The position numbers and the translations under genes were made by a program. Below are positions 1 to 8,739 of a DNA stretch of 64,000 nt, one piece after another; position 1 is the first letter of the stretch, and every line of letters begins with the position of its first letter. The notes under the pieces are model-generated. The model was given only the letters and a program-made list of their open reading frames with translations, did no database searches and had not been told where the DNA came from. The DNA is from Pseudomonas fluorescens (GTDB taxonomy: Bacteria > Pseudomonadota > Gammaproteobacteria > Pseudomonadales > Pseudomonadaceae): positions 3,020,501-3,084,500 of the forward strand of contig NZ_CP078138.1 in assembly GCF_019212185.1 (NCBI RefSeq), read 5' to 3'.

Positions 1-1
1 G

Positions 2-157
2 GTCGCTGATGGGGCCAGGGAGCGTGGGATTCTGATCGGCACCGAAGGCCCGTTCGACAATGTGCTGAAGATGCGCCCATCGATGATTTTCAGCCGGGGT
101 AATGCGGACTTCCTGTTGGAAGTGCTGGATGAAAGCTTCGAGGCGGCATTGCGGTAA
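2..157 (+). CDS. Class III aminotransferase, C-terminal fragment
   Basis: Only the last 51 codons lie in the window; the gene starts upstream of base 1. The frame reads RERGILIGTEGPFDNVLKMR and ends in FEAALR before TAA. This is the C-terminal domain of a PLP-dependent class III (omega/AGXT2-like) aminotransferase, where the ILIGTEGP...NVLKMRPPM-type stretch closes over the active site. The substrate cannot be told from this end. The next gene, on the opposite strand, is also a class III aminotransferase. Confidence 0.8.
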   Translation, partial: VADGARERGILIGTEGPFDNVLKMRPSMIFSRGNADFLLEVLDESFEAALR

Positions 158-160
158 TCC

Positions 161-317
161 CCTGTAGGAGCGGCCTTACCCGCGATGGCGGCATGTTAGT
201 CAACAACCAGTTGACTGTCCCGGCCTCATCGCGAGCAGGCTCGCTCCTACAGTGGATGTGTGGTGCATGCTGTTCGACCGCCAACCCCTGTAGGAGCCAG
301 CCTGCTGGCGATAGCGG
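161..317. repeat. REP cluster (REPIN-like pair plus third REP)
   Basis: Three short elements share the TGTAGGAGC core. One at 161-190 runs forward, one at 226-252 is inverted (GCGAGCAGGCTCGCTCCTACA), and one at 287-317 runs forward again. The first two face each other as in a REPIN. They fill the gap between two convergently transcribed aminotransferase genes. Confidence 0.85.
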
Positions 318-343
318 TCTCTCATTCAGCCATGATGTTGGAT

Positions 344-1594
344 TCAACCAATCGCCCCCAGACACCGCTCAAAAATATCCAGCCCTTCTTCCAGCACTTC
401 CAACTCAATGGTCAACGGTGCCAGCAAGCGGATGATGTGCCGCGACTTGCCGCTGGGCATCAGCAGCAAACCGTTGTTTCGGGCACTCTCCAACAGCTGG
501 GCAAGGACCGCCGTGGCGGGTGCGCCTTCAGGCGTGATCAGCTCGATCCCGCGCATCGCCCCAACCCCAGTCAGCCTGCCCAGGTAGGGCGAAAGCTTGC
601 TCTGCTGCCAGGCCTGGTAACGGCGGACGATCGCCTGTTCCTGGCGTTCGCCCCAGGCCGACAGGTTGGCGTCGCTCATTTCGTCGAGGGTGGCCAGCGC
701 CGCCGCGCAGGCGATTGGATTGCCCGAATAGGTGCCGCCGAGTCCACCTTTGGGCAGGGTGTCGAGCAGGGGCTTTTTACCGACTACCGCGCCCAGTGGC
801 AGACCACCGGCGATGCTTTTGCCGAGCAGGATCAGGTCCGGTTCGATGCCCAGGCGGCTGAAGGCAAAGCGCTGTCCGGTACGGCCGAAGCCGGACTGGA
901 TTTCATCGGCGATCAGCAGAATGCCGTGCTCGTCGCAGAACTTGCGCAGCGCTTGCGCGAACAGCGGATCGAGGGCCAGAAAACCGCCTTCGCCCTGCAC
1001 CGGTTCGACAATGAAACAGGCCACTTCATTGACGTCGATCTCGACACTGAACAGGCGATCCATGGCCTTCAGCGCGTCCTGGGAGGTCACGCCATTGTCC
1101 GCACTCGGGTAGGGCAGGTGATAGACAGGGCCCGGCAAGACGCCGACGCGCTGCTTGTAGGGCGCGACTTTGCCGTTGAGGTTGAGGGTCGCCAGGGTGC
1201 GTCCATGGAAGCCGCCGTCGAAGGCAATCACTGCGGTGCGGCCGGTGGCGGCGCGGGCGATTTTCAGCGCATTCTCGGCCGCTTCGGCGCCACTGTTGGT
1301 CAACATGCCGCTGACCGGGTAGGACACCGGGATGAACTCGGCCAGACGCGCCATCAATTGTTTGTAGGGTTGATGGGGCGCGGCGTTGAACGCGTAGTGG
1401 GTCAGGCGCGTGGCCTGGCTGCACACCGCCTCGACAATCTTCCGATGGCAATGCCCCAGGTTGAGCACGCCAATGCCGCCGATAAAATCGATGTAGCGCT
1501 TGCCGTCGGTGTCCCAGACATGGGCATTGTTGCCGTGACTCAAGGTCAGCGGATGGACGATGGCGATGGACTCACTGATGGACGCTTGAGGCAT
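344..1594 (-). CDS. Aspartate aminotransferase family protein (4-aminobutyrate/2-aminoadipate transaminase type)
   Basis: A 416-residue class III PLP aminotransferase of normal family length. Visible motifs are SGAEAAENALK (101-111), the PLP-ring-binding Asp in LLIADEIQSGFGRTG (D230) and the Schiff-base lysine in LLLGKSIAGGLPLGAVVG (K259). By family it moves an amino group from a terminal amine such as GABA or 2-aminoadipate to 2-oxoglutarate in the cytosol. It is divergent from an amino acid ABC transporter, so uptake and catabolism of the same amino acid is a reasonable inference. The exact substrate is not fixed by sequence. Confidence 0.85.
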   Translation of the reverse strand: MPQASISESIAIVHPLTLSHGNNAHVWDTDGKRYIDFIGGIGVLNLGHCHRKIVEAVCSQATRLTHYAFNAAPHQPYKQLMARLAEFIPVSYPVSGMLTNSGAEAAENALKIARAATGRTAVIAFDGGFHGRTLATLNLNGKVAPYKQRVGVLPGPVYHLPYPSADNGVTSQDALKAMDRLFSVEIDVNEVACFIVEPVQGEGGFLALDPLFAQALRKFCDEHGILLIADEIQSGFGRTGQRFAFSRLGIEPDLILLGKSIAGGLPLGAVVGKKPLLDTLPKGGLGGTYSGNPIACAAALATLDEMSDANLSAWGERQEQAIVRRYQAWQQSKLSPYLGRLTGVGAMRGIELITPEGAPATAVLAQLLESARNNGLLLMPSGKSRHIIRLLAPLTIELEVLEEGLDIFERCLGAIG

Positions 1595-1916
1595 TTTGCG
1601 GTTCCTGGCTGCAGGGGATTTTTATCCCATGAGAGCGAGGATCAGCCGTTCACCACAAGCGAAAAGAAATGCCTCAGTCATTCCATAAACTATTGAACGC
1701 AGCTATCGCACCACGACTTTGCAAAGGCCCTCGGCAGTGCTCTACAACAGGGCTTTTGCCCTCGACGCGACATAGTGTCGGCCAACTCCGGCAATGTGTC
1801 AGGCAGGCTGACGCCTTGCCGGGTGCTTTCCACATTTGCCTATGCAAAACTTTTTCGTGAAGGCTGGGTAATAAACCCTCGAAAACCAAATAATTATTCT
1901 TCCAAGGTGCCATCCA
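1595..1916. promoter_or_regulatory. Divergent intergenic control region
   Basis: This 322-bp gap lies between the divergent aminotransferase and the ABC transporter operon, so it must carry both promoters. It holds a short palindrome, TTTGC-CTAT-GCAAA, at 1835-1848, about 70 bp before the transporter start, which could be an operator. An AAGG ribosome site lies shortly before the 1917 ATG. I see no gene in it. Confidence 0.4.
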
Positions 1917-2705
1917 ATGCTGACTAAAAAGCTCAAGGGTCTGATCGTCGCTTCCACCATTGCAGCCTCCGCGCTGTTCGCCACCTGCGCCGTGCACGCA
2001 GATGATTTGCAGTCGATCGAGAACGCCAAAGAGATCCGCATCGCCATGAGCGGTCAATATTCACCCTTCAGCTTTGCCAACGAGCAGAACCAGATTGTCG
2101 GTTTCGACGCCTCCATCAGTGAGGCGCTGGCGGAGCGCATGGGGGTCAAGGTGAAGATCATCACCACGCCGTTCGACGGGATCATCGCCGGGCTGCTGGC
2201 GAAAAAATACGACGCCATCGTCGCGTCCATGACCATCACCCCGGAGCGCCAGAAGGCCGTGGATTTCGTCGGTCCCTACTACCGTGCCGGACGCACCATC
2301 GTGGTCAAGGAAAACTCCCCGATCAACAGCGTCGATCAGCTCAAGGACGTCACCGTCGGCGTGACCCTGGGCGACGCTCACGATAAATGGGCAAGGGCAC
2401 GTGGCAACCTCAAGGTGCGGACCTATAAAGGCCTGCCGGAAATGCTCGTCGACCTCGACGCCGGGCGCATCGATGCGCTGGTGATGGACAGTGTGCCGGT
2501 GCTGGTGGCGGTCAAGCAGACCGGGCAGAAGGTGCGCATCATCACCCCGCCGGCGGGTGAAGGCAGCATCGAGGACATGGGCATCGCGCTGCGCAAGAAC
2601 AACCCCGAACTCAAGGCGACGCTGGAGAAGGCGCTGGCCGATATGCTCGCCGATGGCACCTACGAAAAGATCTCGATGCAGTGGATTGGTAACGATATCC
2701 GCTGA
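1917..2705 (+). CDS. Polar amino acid ABC transporter, periplasmic binding protein
   Basis: A 262-residue family 3 solute-binding protein. Residues 1-28 form a Sec signal peptide ending AVHA before DDLQ. The mature protein begins with IRIAMSGQYSPFSF and contains FDGIIAGLLAKKYDAIVASMTITPERQKAVDF, typical of the lysine/arginine/ornithine/histidine binding family. It captures an amino acid in the periplasm and hands it to the two permeases and the ATPase encoded directly downstream. The ligand (basic amino acid or related compound) is not certain. Confidence 0.9.
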   Translation: MLTKKLKGLIVASTIAASALFATCAVHADDLQSIENAKEIRIAMSGQYSPFSFANEQNQIVGFDASISEALAERMGVKVKIITTPFDGIIAGLLAKKYDAIVASMTITPERQKAVDFVGPYYRAGRTIVVKENSPINSVDQLKDVTVGVTLGDAHDKWARARGNLKVRTYKGLPEMLVDLDAGRIDALVMDSVPVLVAVKQTGQKVRIITPPAGEGSIEDMGIALRKNNPELKATLEKALADMLADGTYEKISMQWIGNDIR

Positions 2706-2768
2706 TGTGCATTGACCCTGGCCCAGGCGCAAGCCGGGCCGGGCACGCCGACTTTTCCGAGTGTTCCC

Positions 2769-3416
2769 ATGGATCTGACACTGATACAGCGCACCTTCCC
2801 GTTTTTCCTCGAGGCGGCCTGGATCACCGTGCAAATCTCCGTATTGGCGCTGTTGCTGGGTTTTCTGGTGGCAATCGTGCTGGTGGCGGGGCGGTTGTCC
2901 TCGATGTTCCTGTTTCGTTGCCTGGCACGTCTGTACATCAGCGTGTTCCGTGGCACTCCCTGCTTGGTGCAATTGTTCATCATCTATTTTGGCGGGCCAC
3001 AGATCGGTCTTGAGCTGGAGCCGTTTACCGCAGGGGTGATCGGTCTGGGGCTGAACATTGCCGCCTACATGGCCGAGTCCATTCGCGGCGCCATTGCCAA
3101 CGTCGACCCCGGCCAGGTGGAAGCCGCGCGCTCCATCGGTTTTGGTCGCAACCAGACCTTGTGGCTGGTGACGCTGCCGCAGGCGGCCAAATTGATGATT
3201 CGCCCGTTGGGGGTCAACGCCGTCGCGCTGATCAAGGGCTCGGCGTTGGTGTCGACGATTTCGGTGGTTGAGCTTTCTTACACCGCACAGCGTTTCATCA
3301 GTTCAACCTACAAGCCGTTTGAAATTTTCCTGGTCTCTGCGCTGTTGTATATCGTGATGGTCTACTCGGTCCGATACCTCGTGGACTACCTCGATCAACG
3401 ATTCGCGGCCAAGTGA
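2769..3416 (+). CDS. Amino acid ABC transporter permease 1
   Basis: Inner-membrane permease of the HisM/GlnP family, 215 residues from the ATG at 2769. A TTG 57 bp upstream (2712) is possible but adds a non-conserved tail and lacks a ribosome site. The protein begins with a hydrophobic segment, has the family signature FRGTPCLVQLFIIYFGGP and the EAA loop VEAARSIGFGRNQTLWLVTLPQA that docks on the ATPase. It pairs with the second permease to form the membrane channel. Confidence 0.88.
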   Translation: MDLTLIQRTFPFFLEAAWITVQISVLALLLGFLVAIVLVAGRLSSMFLFRCLARLYISVFRGTPCLVQLFIIYFGGPQIGLELEPFTAGVIGLGLNIAAYMAESIRGAIANVDPGQVEAARSIGFGRNQTLWLVTLPQAAKLMIRPLGVNAVALIKGSALVSTISVVELSYTAQRFISSTYKPFEIFLVSALLYIVMVYSVRYLVDYLDQRFAAK

Positions 3417-3426
3417 GAGTATTCAG

Positions 3427-4086
3427 ATGCAGAGTCTAGATCTAAGTATCGTCACGCCTTACTCCGAGCTGCTCGCCACCGGCCTGTGGTGGACGGTGGT
3501 GATGTTTGTCAGTTCCAGCATCCTGAGTTTGCTGGCCGGCGTCGCTTTTGCACTCATCGTTTTGTATGCGCCGAAAATCCTCGCGCTGCCGGTGCGCTTT
3601 ATCACCTGGCTACTGATGGGCACGCCGCTGTTGCTGCAGCTGTACCTGATCTACTACGGGTTGGTGCAAGTGGGGATTGATATTCCGGCGCTGGTGGCGG
3701 GGATCATCGGCCTGAGCCTGCACTTTGCGGTGTACAACGCCGACGTGATCCGTGCCGGCGTGGTTTCGGTGGATCCGGGGCAAATAGAAGGGGCGCGCTC
3801 CATTGGCCTCAGCCGCGCCCAGGCCCAGCTTTACATTGTCGTGCCGCAGGCACTGCGCCAGACCATCGCGCCGCTGGGCAACAATCTGATCGTGCTGCTG
3901 AAGGACACCTCCCTGGTGTCGATCATTGGGATTGCCGAGTTGGTCTACAGCGCACAGCTTGCCGTGAGTGAAACCTACAGCCCGTTCGAGTTCTATCTGA
4001 CCGTTGCGGTTATTTACTATGCAGCCAACCTCGTGCTCGAAGCCGGCCTGCATCTTTTTGAAAAAAAGGTAGAGATGTCACGATGA
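3427..4086 (+). CDS. Amino acid ABC transporter permease 2
   Basis: Second membrane subunit, 219 residues, 10 bp after permease 1. It carries [17 protein letters not shown] and the EAA loop [23 protein letters not shown]. Its stop codon overlaps the start of the ATPase gene (ATGA), so translation is probably coupled. Together with permease 1 it makes a heterodimeric channel, the usual form for this family. Confidence 0.9.
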   Translation: MQSLDLSIVTPYSELLATGLWWTVVMFVSSSILSLLAGVAFALIVLYAPKILALPVRFITWLLMGTPLLLQLYLIYYGLVQVGIDIPALVAGIIGLSLHFAVYNADVIRAGVVSVDPGQIEGARSIGLSRAQAQLYIVVPQALRQTIAPLGNNLIVLLKDTSLVSIIGIAELVYSAQLAVSETYSPFEFYLTVAVIYYAANLVLEAGLHLFEKKVEMSR

Positions 4087-4847
4087 TCAGCGAAAAAAGC
4101 ATGGTTGAAGTGAAGGGGGCCCGTAAGGCCTACGGCGCCCTGGAAGTGCTCAAGGGCATTGATCTCTCGGTCGCCCGTGGACAGATCATCGCCATCATTG
4201 GCCCCAGTGGCTCTGGCAAGAGCACCCTGCTGCGCTCGATCAATCACCTGGAAGTGCTCAACGACGGGGAAATCTGGCTCGACGGCGAACAGGTCAACCG
4301 GCCGTTGAAAGGCCGGGCCTTTGAACAGCACATCAATGCGGTGCGTCAGCAAATGGGCATGGTGTTCCAGCACTTCAATCTGTTCCCGCACCTGACGGTG
4401 TACGAAAACATCGCGCTGGGGCCGATCAAGCTCAAGGGCCTGACGAAAAAGGCTTCCCGCGAGTTGGCGATGGAATATCTGTCCAAGGTTGGCCTGGCAA
4501 ACAAGGTCGATGAATACCCCTCGCGCCTCTCCGGCGGGCAGAAGCAGCGGGTAGCGATTGCCCGGGCCCTGGCGATGCAACCGAAAGTCATGCTGTTCGA
4601 CGAAGCCACCTCGGCCCTCGACCCGGAACTGGTGGAAGAGGTCAATCAGGTGATGAAGCAATTGGCCGCAGAGCACATGACCATGTTGATCGTCACCCAT
4701 GAGATGCGCTTCGCTGGCGAAGTTGCCGACCGTATCGTGTTCATGGACGGCGGGGTGGTGGTCGAGGAGGGCGCGCCGCACGAAATCCTGCAGAACCCTG
4801 CCCAGGAACGCACCCGCTCGTTCCTGAAGAAACACCTGCACAGATAA
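4083..4847 (+). CDS. Amino acid ABC transporter ATP-binding protein
   Basis: A 254-residue ATPase of the HisP/GlnQ class. Visible motifs are Walker [11 protein letters not shown]-loop [14 protein letters not shown], signature LSGGQKQR, Walker [13 protein letters not shown] and the H-loop in LIVTHEM. It energises the transporter formed by the three genes upstream. The overlap with permease 2 shows that this is the last gene of a four-gene operon. No strong terminator is visible after it. Confidence 0.92.
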   Translation: MISEKSMVEVKGARKAYGALEVLKGIDLSVARGQIIAIIGPSGSGKSTLLRSINHLEVLNDGEIWLDGEQVNRPLKGRAFEQHINAVRQQMGMVFQHFNLFPHLTVYENIALGPIKLKGLTKKASRELAMEYLSKVGLANKVDEYPSRLSGGQKQRVAIARALAMQPKVMLFDEATSALDPELVEEVNQVMKQLAAEHMTMLIVTHEMRFAGEVADRIVFMDGGVVVEEGAPHEILQNPAQERTRSFLKKHLHR

Positions 4848-5005
4848 ACCGCGCTTCCTGCGCCCTCTCGTGCCGGGCATCGGCTTACGCCTGTTGGCCC
4901 GGTACTGTTGCTGAACGTTCAGACCAACCTCCTTCCCTGACTGCACCGCCGGTCGGCTTTTCCCTGCGCCGCTTGAACCCTCGCTGGAACGGGTCTAGCT
5001 TTCAG

Positions 5006-5026
5006 ATGTGGGAAAATATCCCACAT
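5006..5026. promoter_or_regulatory. Palindromic operator candidate, GGGA-N5-TCCC (site 1)
   Basis: ATGTGGGA-AAATA-TCCCACAT is a perfect inverted repeat with 8-bp arms, about 80 bp before the glycine-rich gene. The core GGGA-N5-TCCC recurs at 5914-5926 before the DUF6502 gene. Confidence 0.5.
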
Positions 5027-5106
5027 AAAGAATTCAGTGGTACAGACGCAGGACAAATCCTGCCTCGACAAAGCGTTCCTCGCGGTAAATGACTGGGAGA
5101 TGGCTG

Positions 5107-5870
5107 ATGCAGACGAACAAGATATTCAAGAAAGCGCTGTTGGTGATGGCGATGGGAGGCGTGCTCTCGGCAGCCACGGTGTTGATCCCGGATTCGATTT
5201 CCCATGACTCCAGCGCCTACGCCAAAGACGGCGGCAGTGGCGGTGGCGGAGGTGGTGGCGGGCACGGTGGTGGCGGCGGCAGCGGCGGAGGTGGTGGAGT
5301 TGAGGCCACGGCGGTGGCGGTGGCAATGGTGGTGGAGGCGGTGGAGGCCACGGTGGTGGTGGCGGTAACGGCGGTGGAGGTGGTGGCGGTAATGGTGGCG
5401 GCGGTGGCGGCAACGGCGGTGGACACGGCGGCGGTGGCGGTAACGGCGGCGGAAGCGGAGGTGGAGGCGGCCATGGCGGAAGTGGAAGTGGAAGTGGTGG
5501 CGGCGACGGTGGCGGTCATGCTGGTGGCGGCAATAGTGGCAGCGGGCATAGCGGCAGTGGTCATGGTGACTCGGGCCAGGGTCAGGCCGGTAACTCCAAC
5601 TCCGGACGCAGCAGCAACCACGCAGAGGCTGGCGATGATCACGGTAATCACGTTGGTGGTGAGCCCGGTGATGATCATGGCAATCATGTTGGCGGTGAAC
5701 CCGGAGATGATCATGGCAATCATGTTGGCGGCGAGCCTGGTGACGACCGTGGCAATCACGTGGGTGGTGAGCCTGGTGATGACCGTGGTAATCATGTGGG
5801 TGGCGAACCGGGGGATGACCGCGGCGTTCACGTCGGCGGCGAACCGGGTGACGACAACAGCAGGAGCTGA
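5107..5870 (+). CDS. Glycine-rich secreted protein, interrupted by a -1 frameshift
   Basis: The ATG at 5107 follows a GGGAG ribosome site. A signal peptide (MQTNKIFKKALLVMAMGG..., ending near SAYA) precedes poly-glycine. At about 5302 the original frame leaves glycine-coding sequence and turns into an Ala/Val-rich run. Shifting by one base restores a long G/H/N/S-rich tract, then six copies of a 12-residue unit (GDDHGNHVGGEP and variants), ending GDDNSRS at TGA 5868-5870. One extra G in GTTGAGGCC would repair the gene to 254 residues. The lesion may be real, a sequencing error in a repetitive tract, or a recoding or phase-variation site. The function is unknown; an exported structural or matrix protein is only a guess. 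Confidence 0.6.
5631..5846 (+). repeat. Six tandem 36-bp coding repeats
   Basis: Six 36-bp units encode GDDHGNHVGGEP three times, GDDRGNHVGGEP twice and GDDRGVHVGGEP once. They lie at the C-terminus of the glycine-rich protein. Codon use differs between copies, so the protein repeat appears to be under selection. Confidence 0.9.
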
Positions 5871-5913
5871 CTGAACCGAGGGTTTCCAGGTGGCGGCGGG
5901 GAAATAGTCGTAT

Positions 5914-5926
5914 GGGATTTTTTCCC
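5914..5926. promoter_or_regulatory. Palindromic operator candidate, GGGA-N5-TCCC (site 2)
   Basis: GGGA-TTTTT-TCCC has the same half-sites and spacing as the palindrome at 5010-5022. It lies just upstream of a TATACT -10-like box (5934-5939) and about 40 bp before the DUF6502 gene, a good position for a repressor. Confidence 0.45.
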
Positions 5927-5966
5927 GCGTCGCTATACTGGAGGTATCTCTCAAGGAATGTGTTGA

Positions 5967-6809
5967 ATGCACTCGCCCACTCTCCCTCCTGCACTGATCA
6001 GAGCCCTGCGCCAGGTGATGCGTCCCCTGGTGCGTCTGATGCTGCGCAAAGGCGTGACTTTTTCGGTGTTCGTCGACCTGCTCAAGGAGGTCTTCGTCGA
6101 GGTGGCGGATCGCGAATTTCGGCTGGATGCCAAGCCGCCGAGCGACAGCCGCATCAGTTTGCTCACCGGTGTGCACCGCAAGGACGTCCGACGCCTGCGC
6201 AAGGACGACGATTCGGCACTTGAGGCACTTCCTGAAAACATCACCCTCGGCGCACAACTGGTGAGCGTCTGGGCCAACAGCAAGCCGTTCTGCAAAAGCG
6301 CCGGCAAGACCCTGCCGTTGCCGCGCCTGGCCAGTGTCGGCGGTGAATGCTCCTTTGATGCGCTGGTGGCGAAAGTCAGCACGGACATTCGTGCCCGCGT
6401 GGTGCTCGACGAATGGCTGCGCCTGGGCGTGGTGCGCCTCGATGAGCAGGACTGTGTGCACCTGGAAGCCGAGGCATTCGTGCCGCAAAAGGGCTTCGAC
6501 GAGAAAGCCGGGTACCTCGGCCACAACCTGGGCGACCATGCCAATGCCGCGGTGCACAACTTGAGCACCGACGGGCGGCCGTTTTTCGAGCGTAGCGTCC
6601 ACTACGACGCCCTTGGACCGGCCAGCGTTGAAACCTTGCGTCAGGCTGTGAGCAATGAGGGATCGCAACTGCTGCTGGGGTTCAGCAGCCTGGCTGCCGA
6701 TCTTGAAAACACCGATGCAGGAAAAATCGATCAACCTCAGCGCATCACCATCGGACTTTATTTCTACACTGAGCCTACTGCCCCCACTTCCTTGCCGGCT
6801 GCCGACTGA
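5967..6809 (+). CDS. DUF6502 family protein, possible DNA-binding regulator
   Basis: A 280-residue cytosolic protein with the look of DUF6502. It opens with a basic helical region (IRALRQVMRPLVRLMLRKGV) and has a segment at about 61-79, SRISLLTGVHRKDVRRLRK, that resembles a helix-turn-helix with a basic recognition helix. The rest is a mixed alpha/beta domain with no recognisable catalytic motif. The gene overlaps the downstream DUF5666 gene by one base (TGATG), so the two are co-translated. It has no characterised function. The HTH-like segment and the palindrome just upstream make autoregulation plausible, but this is inference. Confidence 0.7.
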   Translation: MHSPTLPPALIRALRQVMRPLVRLMLRKGVTFSVFVDLLKEVFVEVADREFRLDAKPPSDSRISLLTGVHRKDVRRLRKDDDSALEALPENITLGAQLVSVWANSKPFCKSAGKTLPLPRLASVGGECSFDALVAKVSTDIRARVVLDEWLRLGVVRLDEQDCVHLEAEAFVPQKGFDEKAGYLGHNLGDHANAAVHNLSTDGRPFFERSVHYDALGPASVETLRQAVSNEGSQLLLGFSSLAADLENTDAGKIDQPQRITIGLYFYTEPTAPTSLPAAD

Positions 6810-8647
6810 TGATCTTCTCTGCGCGTCGCTTGCGTACGTTCGTCCTTGCCCAGTGCCTGGCGCTGCTGGCGGGGATTCCGACGTTTGCGCTGGCGTCGCC
6901 AGCCTGTGTCAGTCGCGATGAAGTGGGCATGGCCGGTGCGTCGCAACTGCAGGCCCCGGGCGGGATTGGCGGTACCGGAGCCAAGCCGGGAGGCGTCGGC
7001 GGCACGGGCATCGACAATGGCGGGGTCGGTGGCACGGGCGCGCCAACTCGTCAGCGTCCCGGCGGCATCGGCGGAACCGGCGCGGTAGCCGGCGGTGTCG
7101 ATGGTCAACTGATCTACCACGACAACGGCGGCGTTGGCGGCACCGGTGCGCCGGTGCAGCAGCCGGGCGGCATTGGTGGCACCGGCATCGTCGGCACCAT
7201 CACCGGTTTCGCCTCGATCTGCGTCAATGGCATGGAAGTGCATTTTGGCAAGGACGTTCCCGTCAGTGAAAACGGCGTGCCGGCCGACAGTGCACATTTG
7301 GCCATAGGCCAGGTGGTCGCGGTGGAAGCCTTCGCCAGCAAACGCGGTCTGCAGGCAGGGCGTATTGCGATCCTCAACGTCTACGAAGGTCCGTTGACCG
7401 GGCTGCCGAACGCCTCGCAACCGTTGCGGGTCATGGGCCAACCGGTGCGCCTCGCCGCCGGGGCACGGGTCGCCGAAGGCTTGCGCCCAGGCGAACCGGT
7501 CCGGGTCAGCGGGCTGCGTAATGCCAATGGCGAAGTGGTCGCCAGTCGCATCGAGCGGGCGCCGGGCCTCAAGGAGGTCAGCGCGATTGGTACGGTTGAC
7601 CGCGCGGGTAGCCTGCAGGGCTTGAAACTCGGCACCCGGGTGGCGCCGGCGCAGGAAGTACTGGTCCGCGGCCAATGGTCCGGTCGCCAACTGGAAGTCG
7701 CGCAAAGTCGTCCCGACCCGAGCACGCCGTTTGCCGGCCGGGTTCGCGAGGCGGTGATCGAAGGGCTGGTACAAGGACGGCAGGATCGTCGACTGGTGGT
7801 CGGCGGCTTCAATGTCACTCTGGATCGCGGCACGGTGTTCAGCGGCGAACAGTCTTCGGGGCTGGAAATCAATCAGCGGGTCCGGGTCACCGGCGTATTC
7901 AGCGGCGCCCGGGAAGTGCGCGCCGTACGGGTCGAATACCAGCCTGAGCGTGTCGATGTGTCCAATCGCGGACATGGCGGGCGCGACAATCGCTCGGACG
8001 ACGATCTGCAGCAGCGCAGCGATAACTCGGGCTCCTCGGACTCGTCGGGCGATGACAGGCGTGGACAAGGCAGTGTGGACGGTGGTGATCGGCGCAGCGA
8101 CAGCGGTCGAGGCAGTGACGATAGCCGTGGCGACAGCGGCCGGGATGATCGAAGCGGCAGAAGCGGTGGCGACGACCGCAGCGACAGGATCGACAACAGC
8201 GGCAGCGGCAAGTCGGAGTCCATCGACCGCTCGGGCACGTCCGACAAGGTCGAGAAAGTCGAGCAACCAGAGAAGCAAGACCGCAGTGGGCCGTCCGACC
8301 GGGTCGAGAAAGTGGAGAAGGTTGAAAAGGTCGAGAAAGTAGAAAAAGTTGAGAAGGTTGAGAAGGTTGAGAAGGTTGAGAAGGTCGAGAAAGTAGAAAA
8401 AGTCGAGAAGGTTGAGAGGGTCGAAAAAGTGGAGAAGGTTGAGCGACCGGAGAAAGTCGAGAAGGTCGAAAAAGTTGAGCGGCCGGAAAAGGTAGAAAAG
8501 GTAGAACGACCCGAGAAGGTAGAAAAAGTGGAAAAGATTGAGCGGCCGGAAACAGTGGAGAAGGTGGAGAAAGTTGACCGGCCGGAGAAAGTGGAAAAAC
8601 TGGATAAGGTTGAAAAGGTCGAAAAAGCGGAAAAGATCGAAAAATAA
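6809..8647 (+). CDS. Secreted DUF5666 protein with GGxGGTG and KVE repeats
   Basis: A 612-residue exported protein with a signal peptide ending LALASP near residue 30. Regions in order are: about 50-130, six GGIGGTG/GGVGGTG repeats; about 130-380, several small beta domains of the DUF5666 (OB-fold-like) type; about 385-500, Asp/Ser/Arg/Gly-rich low complexity; about 500-612, a run of Lys-Val-Glu triplets broken by RPEK. The charged triplets would form a long helix or coil on the cell side or surface. There is no anchor or catalytic motif. It is translationally coupled to DUF6502. The function is unknown, with an envelope or matrix role the obvious guess. Confidence 0.75.
   Translation: MIFSARRLRTFVLAQCLALLAGIPTFALASPACVSRDEVGMAGASQLQAPGGIGGTGAKPGGVGGTGIDNGGVGGTGAPTRQRPGGIGGTGAVAGGVDGQLIYHDNGGVGGTGAPVQQPGGIGGTGIVGTITGFASICVNGMEVHFGKDVPVSENGVPADSAHLAIGQVVAVEAFASKRGLQAGRIAILNVYEGPLTGLPNASQPLRVMGQPVRLAAGARVAEGLRPGEPVRVSGLRNANGEVVASRIERAPGLKEVSAIGTVDRAGSLQGLKLGTRVAPAQEVLVRGQWSGRQLEVAQSRPDPSTPFAGRVREAVIEGLVQGRQDRRLVVGGFNVTLDRGTVFSGEQSSGLEINQRVRVTGVFSGAREVRAVRVEYQPERVDVSNRGHGGRDNRSDDDLQQRSDNSGSSDSSGDDRRGQGSVDGGDRRSDSGRGSDDSRGDSGRDDRSGRSGGDDRSDRIDNSGSGKSESIDRSGTSDKVEKVEQPEKQDRSGPSDRVEKVEKVEKVEKVEKVEKVEKVEKVEKVEKVEKVEKVERVEKVEKVERPEKVEKVEKVERPEKVEKVERPEKVEKVEKIERPETVEKVEKVDRPEKVEKLDKVEKVEKAEKIEK
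8311..8647 (+). repeat. Tandem 9-bp coding repeats (Lys-Val-Glu)
   Basis: More than thirty near-identical 9-bp units (GAG AAG GTT and synonymous variants) code for (KVE)n with occasional RPEK. The densest, almost homogeneous part is around 8340-8390 and is a likely site of length variation by slippage. Confidence 0.9.
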
Positions 8648-8739
8648 ACTGACCGCTGCCGTAGTGTGCAGCACCCGCAGAATTAGCAACTAGGCTAGGT
8701 ACATTCGATCACACTTCTCTCCCGGGCCCTGAGGTGAAG

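Noticed and set aside
260..1696. 478-codon open frame on the plus strand
   Set aside because: Antisense to a clear class III aminotransferase with all PLP-binding residues.
2712..2768. Upstream TTG start for the first permease
   Set aside because: No ribosome site and a non-family 19-residue extension; ATG 2769 fits the family N-terminus.
5631..5846. Six 36-bp repeats resembling a CRISPR array
   Set aside because: The repeats abut without spacers, differ by synonymous changes and code for a protein repeat. No cas genes are present.
5217..6734. 505-codon open frame on the minus strand
   Set aside because: Made of Pro/Thr/Ala runs opposite glycine repeats, then antisense to DUF6502; no ribosome site.
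6764..8689. 641-codon open frame on the minus strand
   Set aside because: It is the mirror of the KVE and GGxGGTG coding repeats, gives an implausible Leu/Phe/Asn-rich protein, and lies opposite a gene with signal peptide and known domain.
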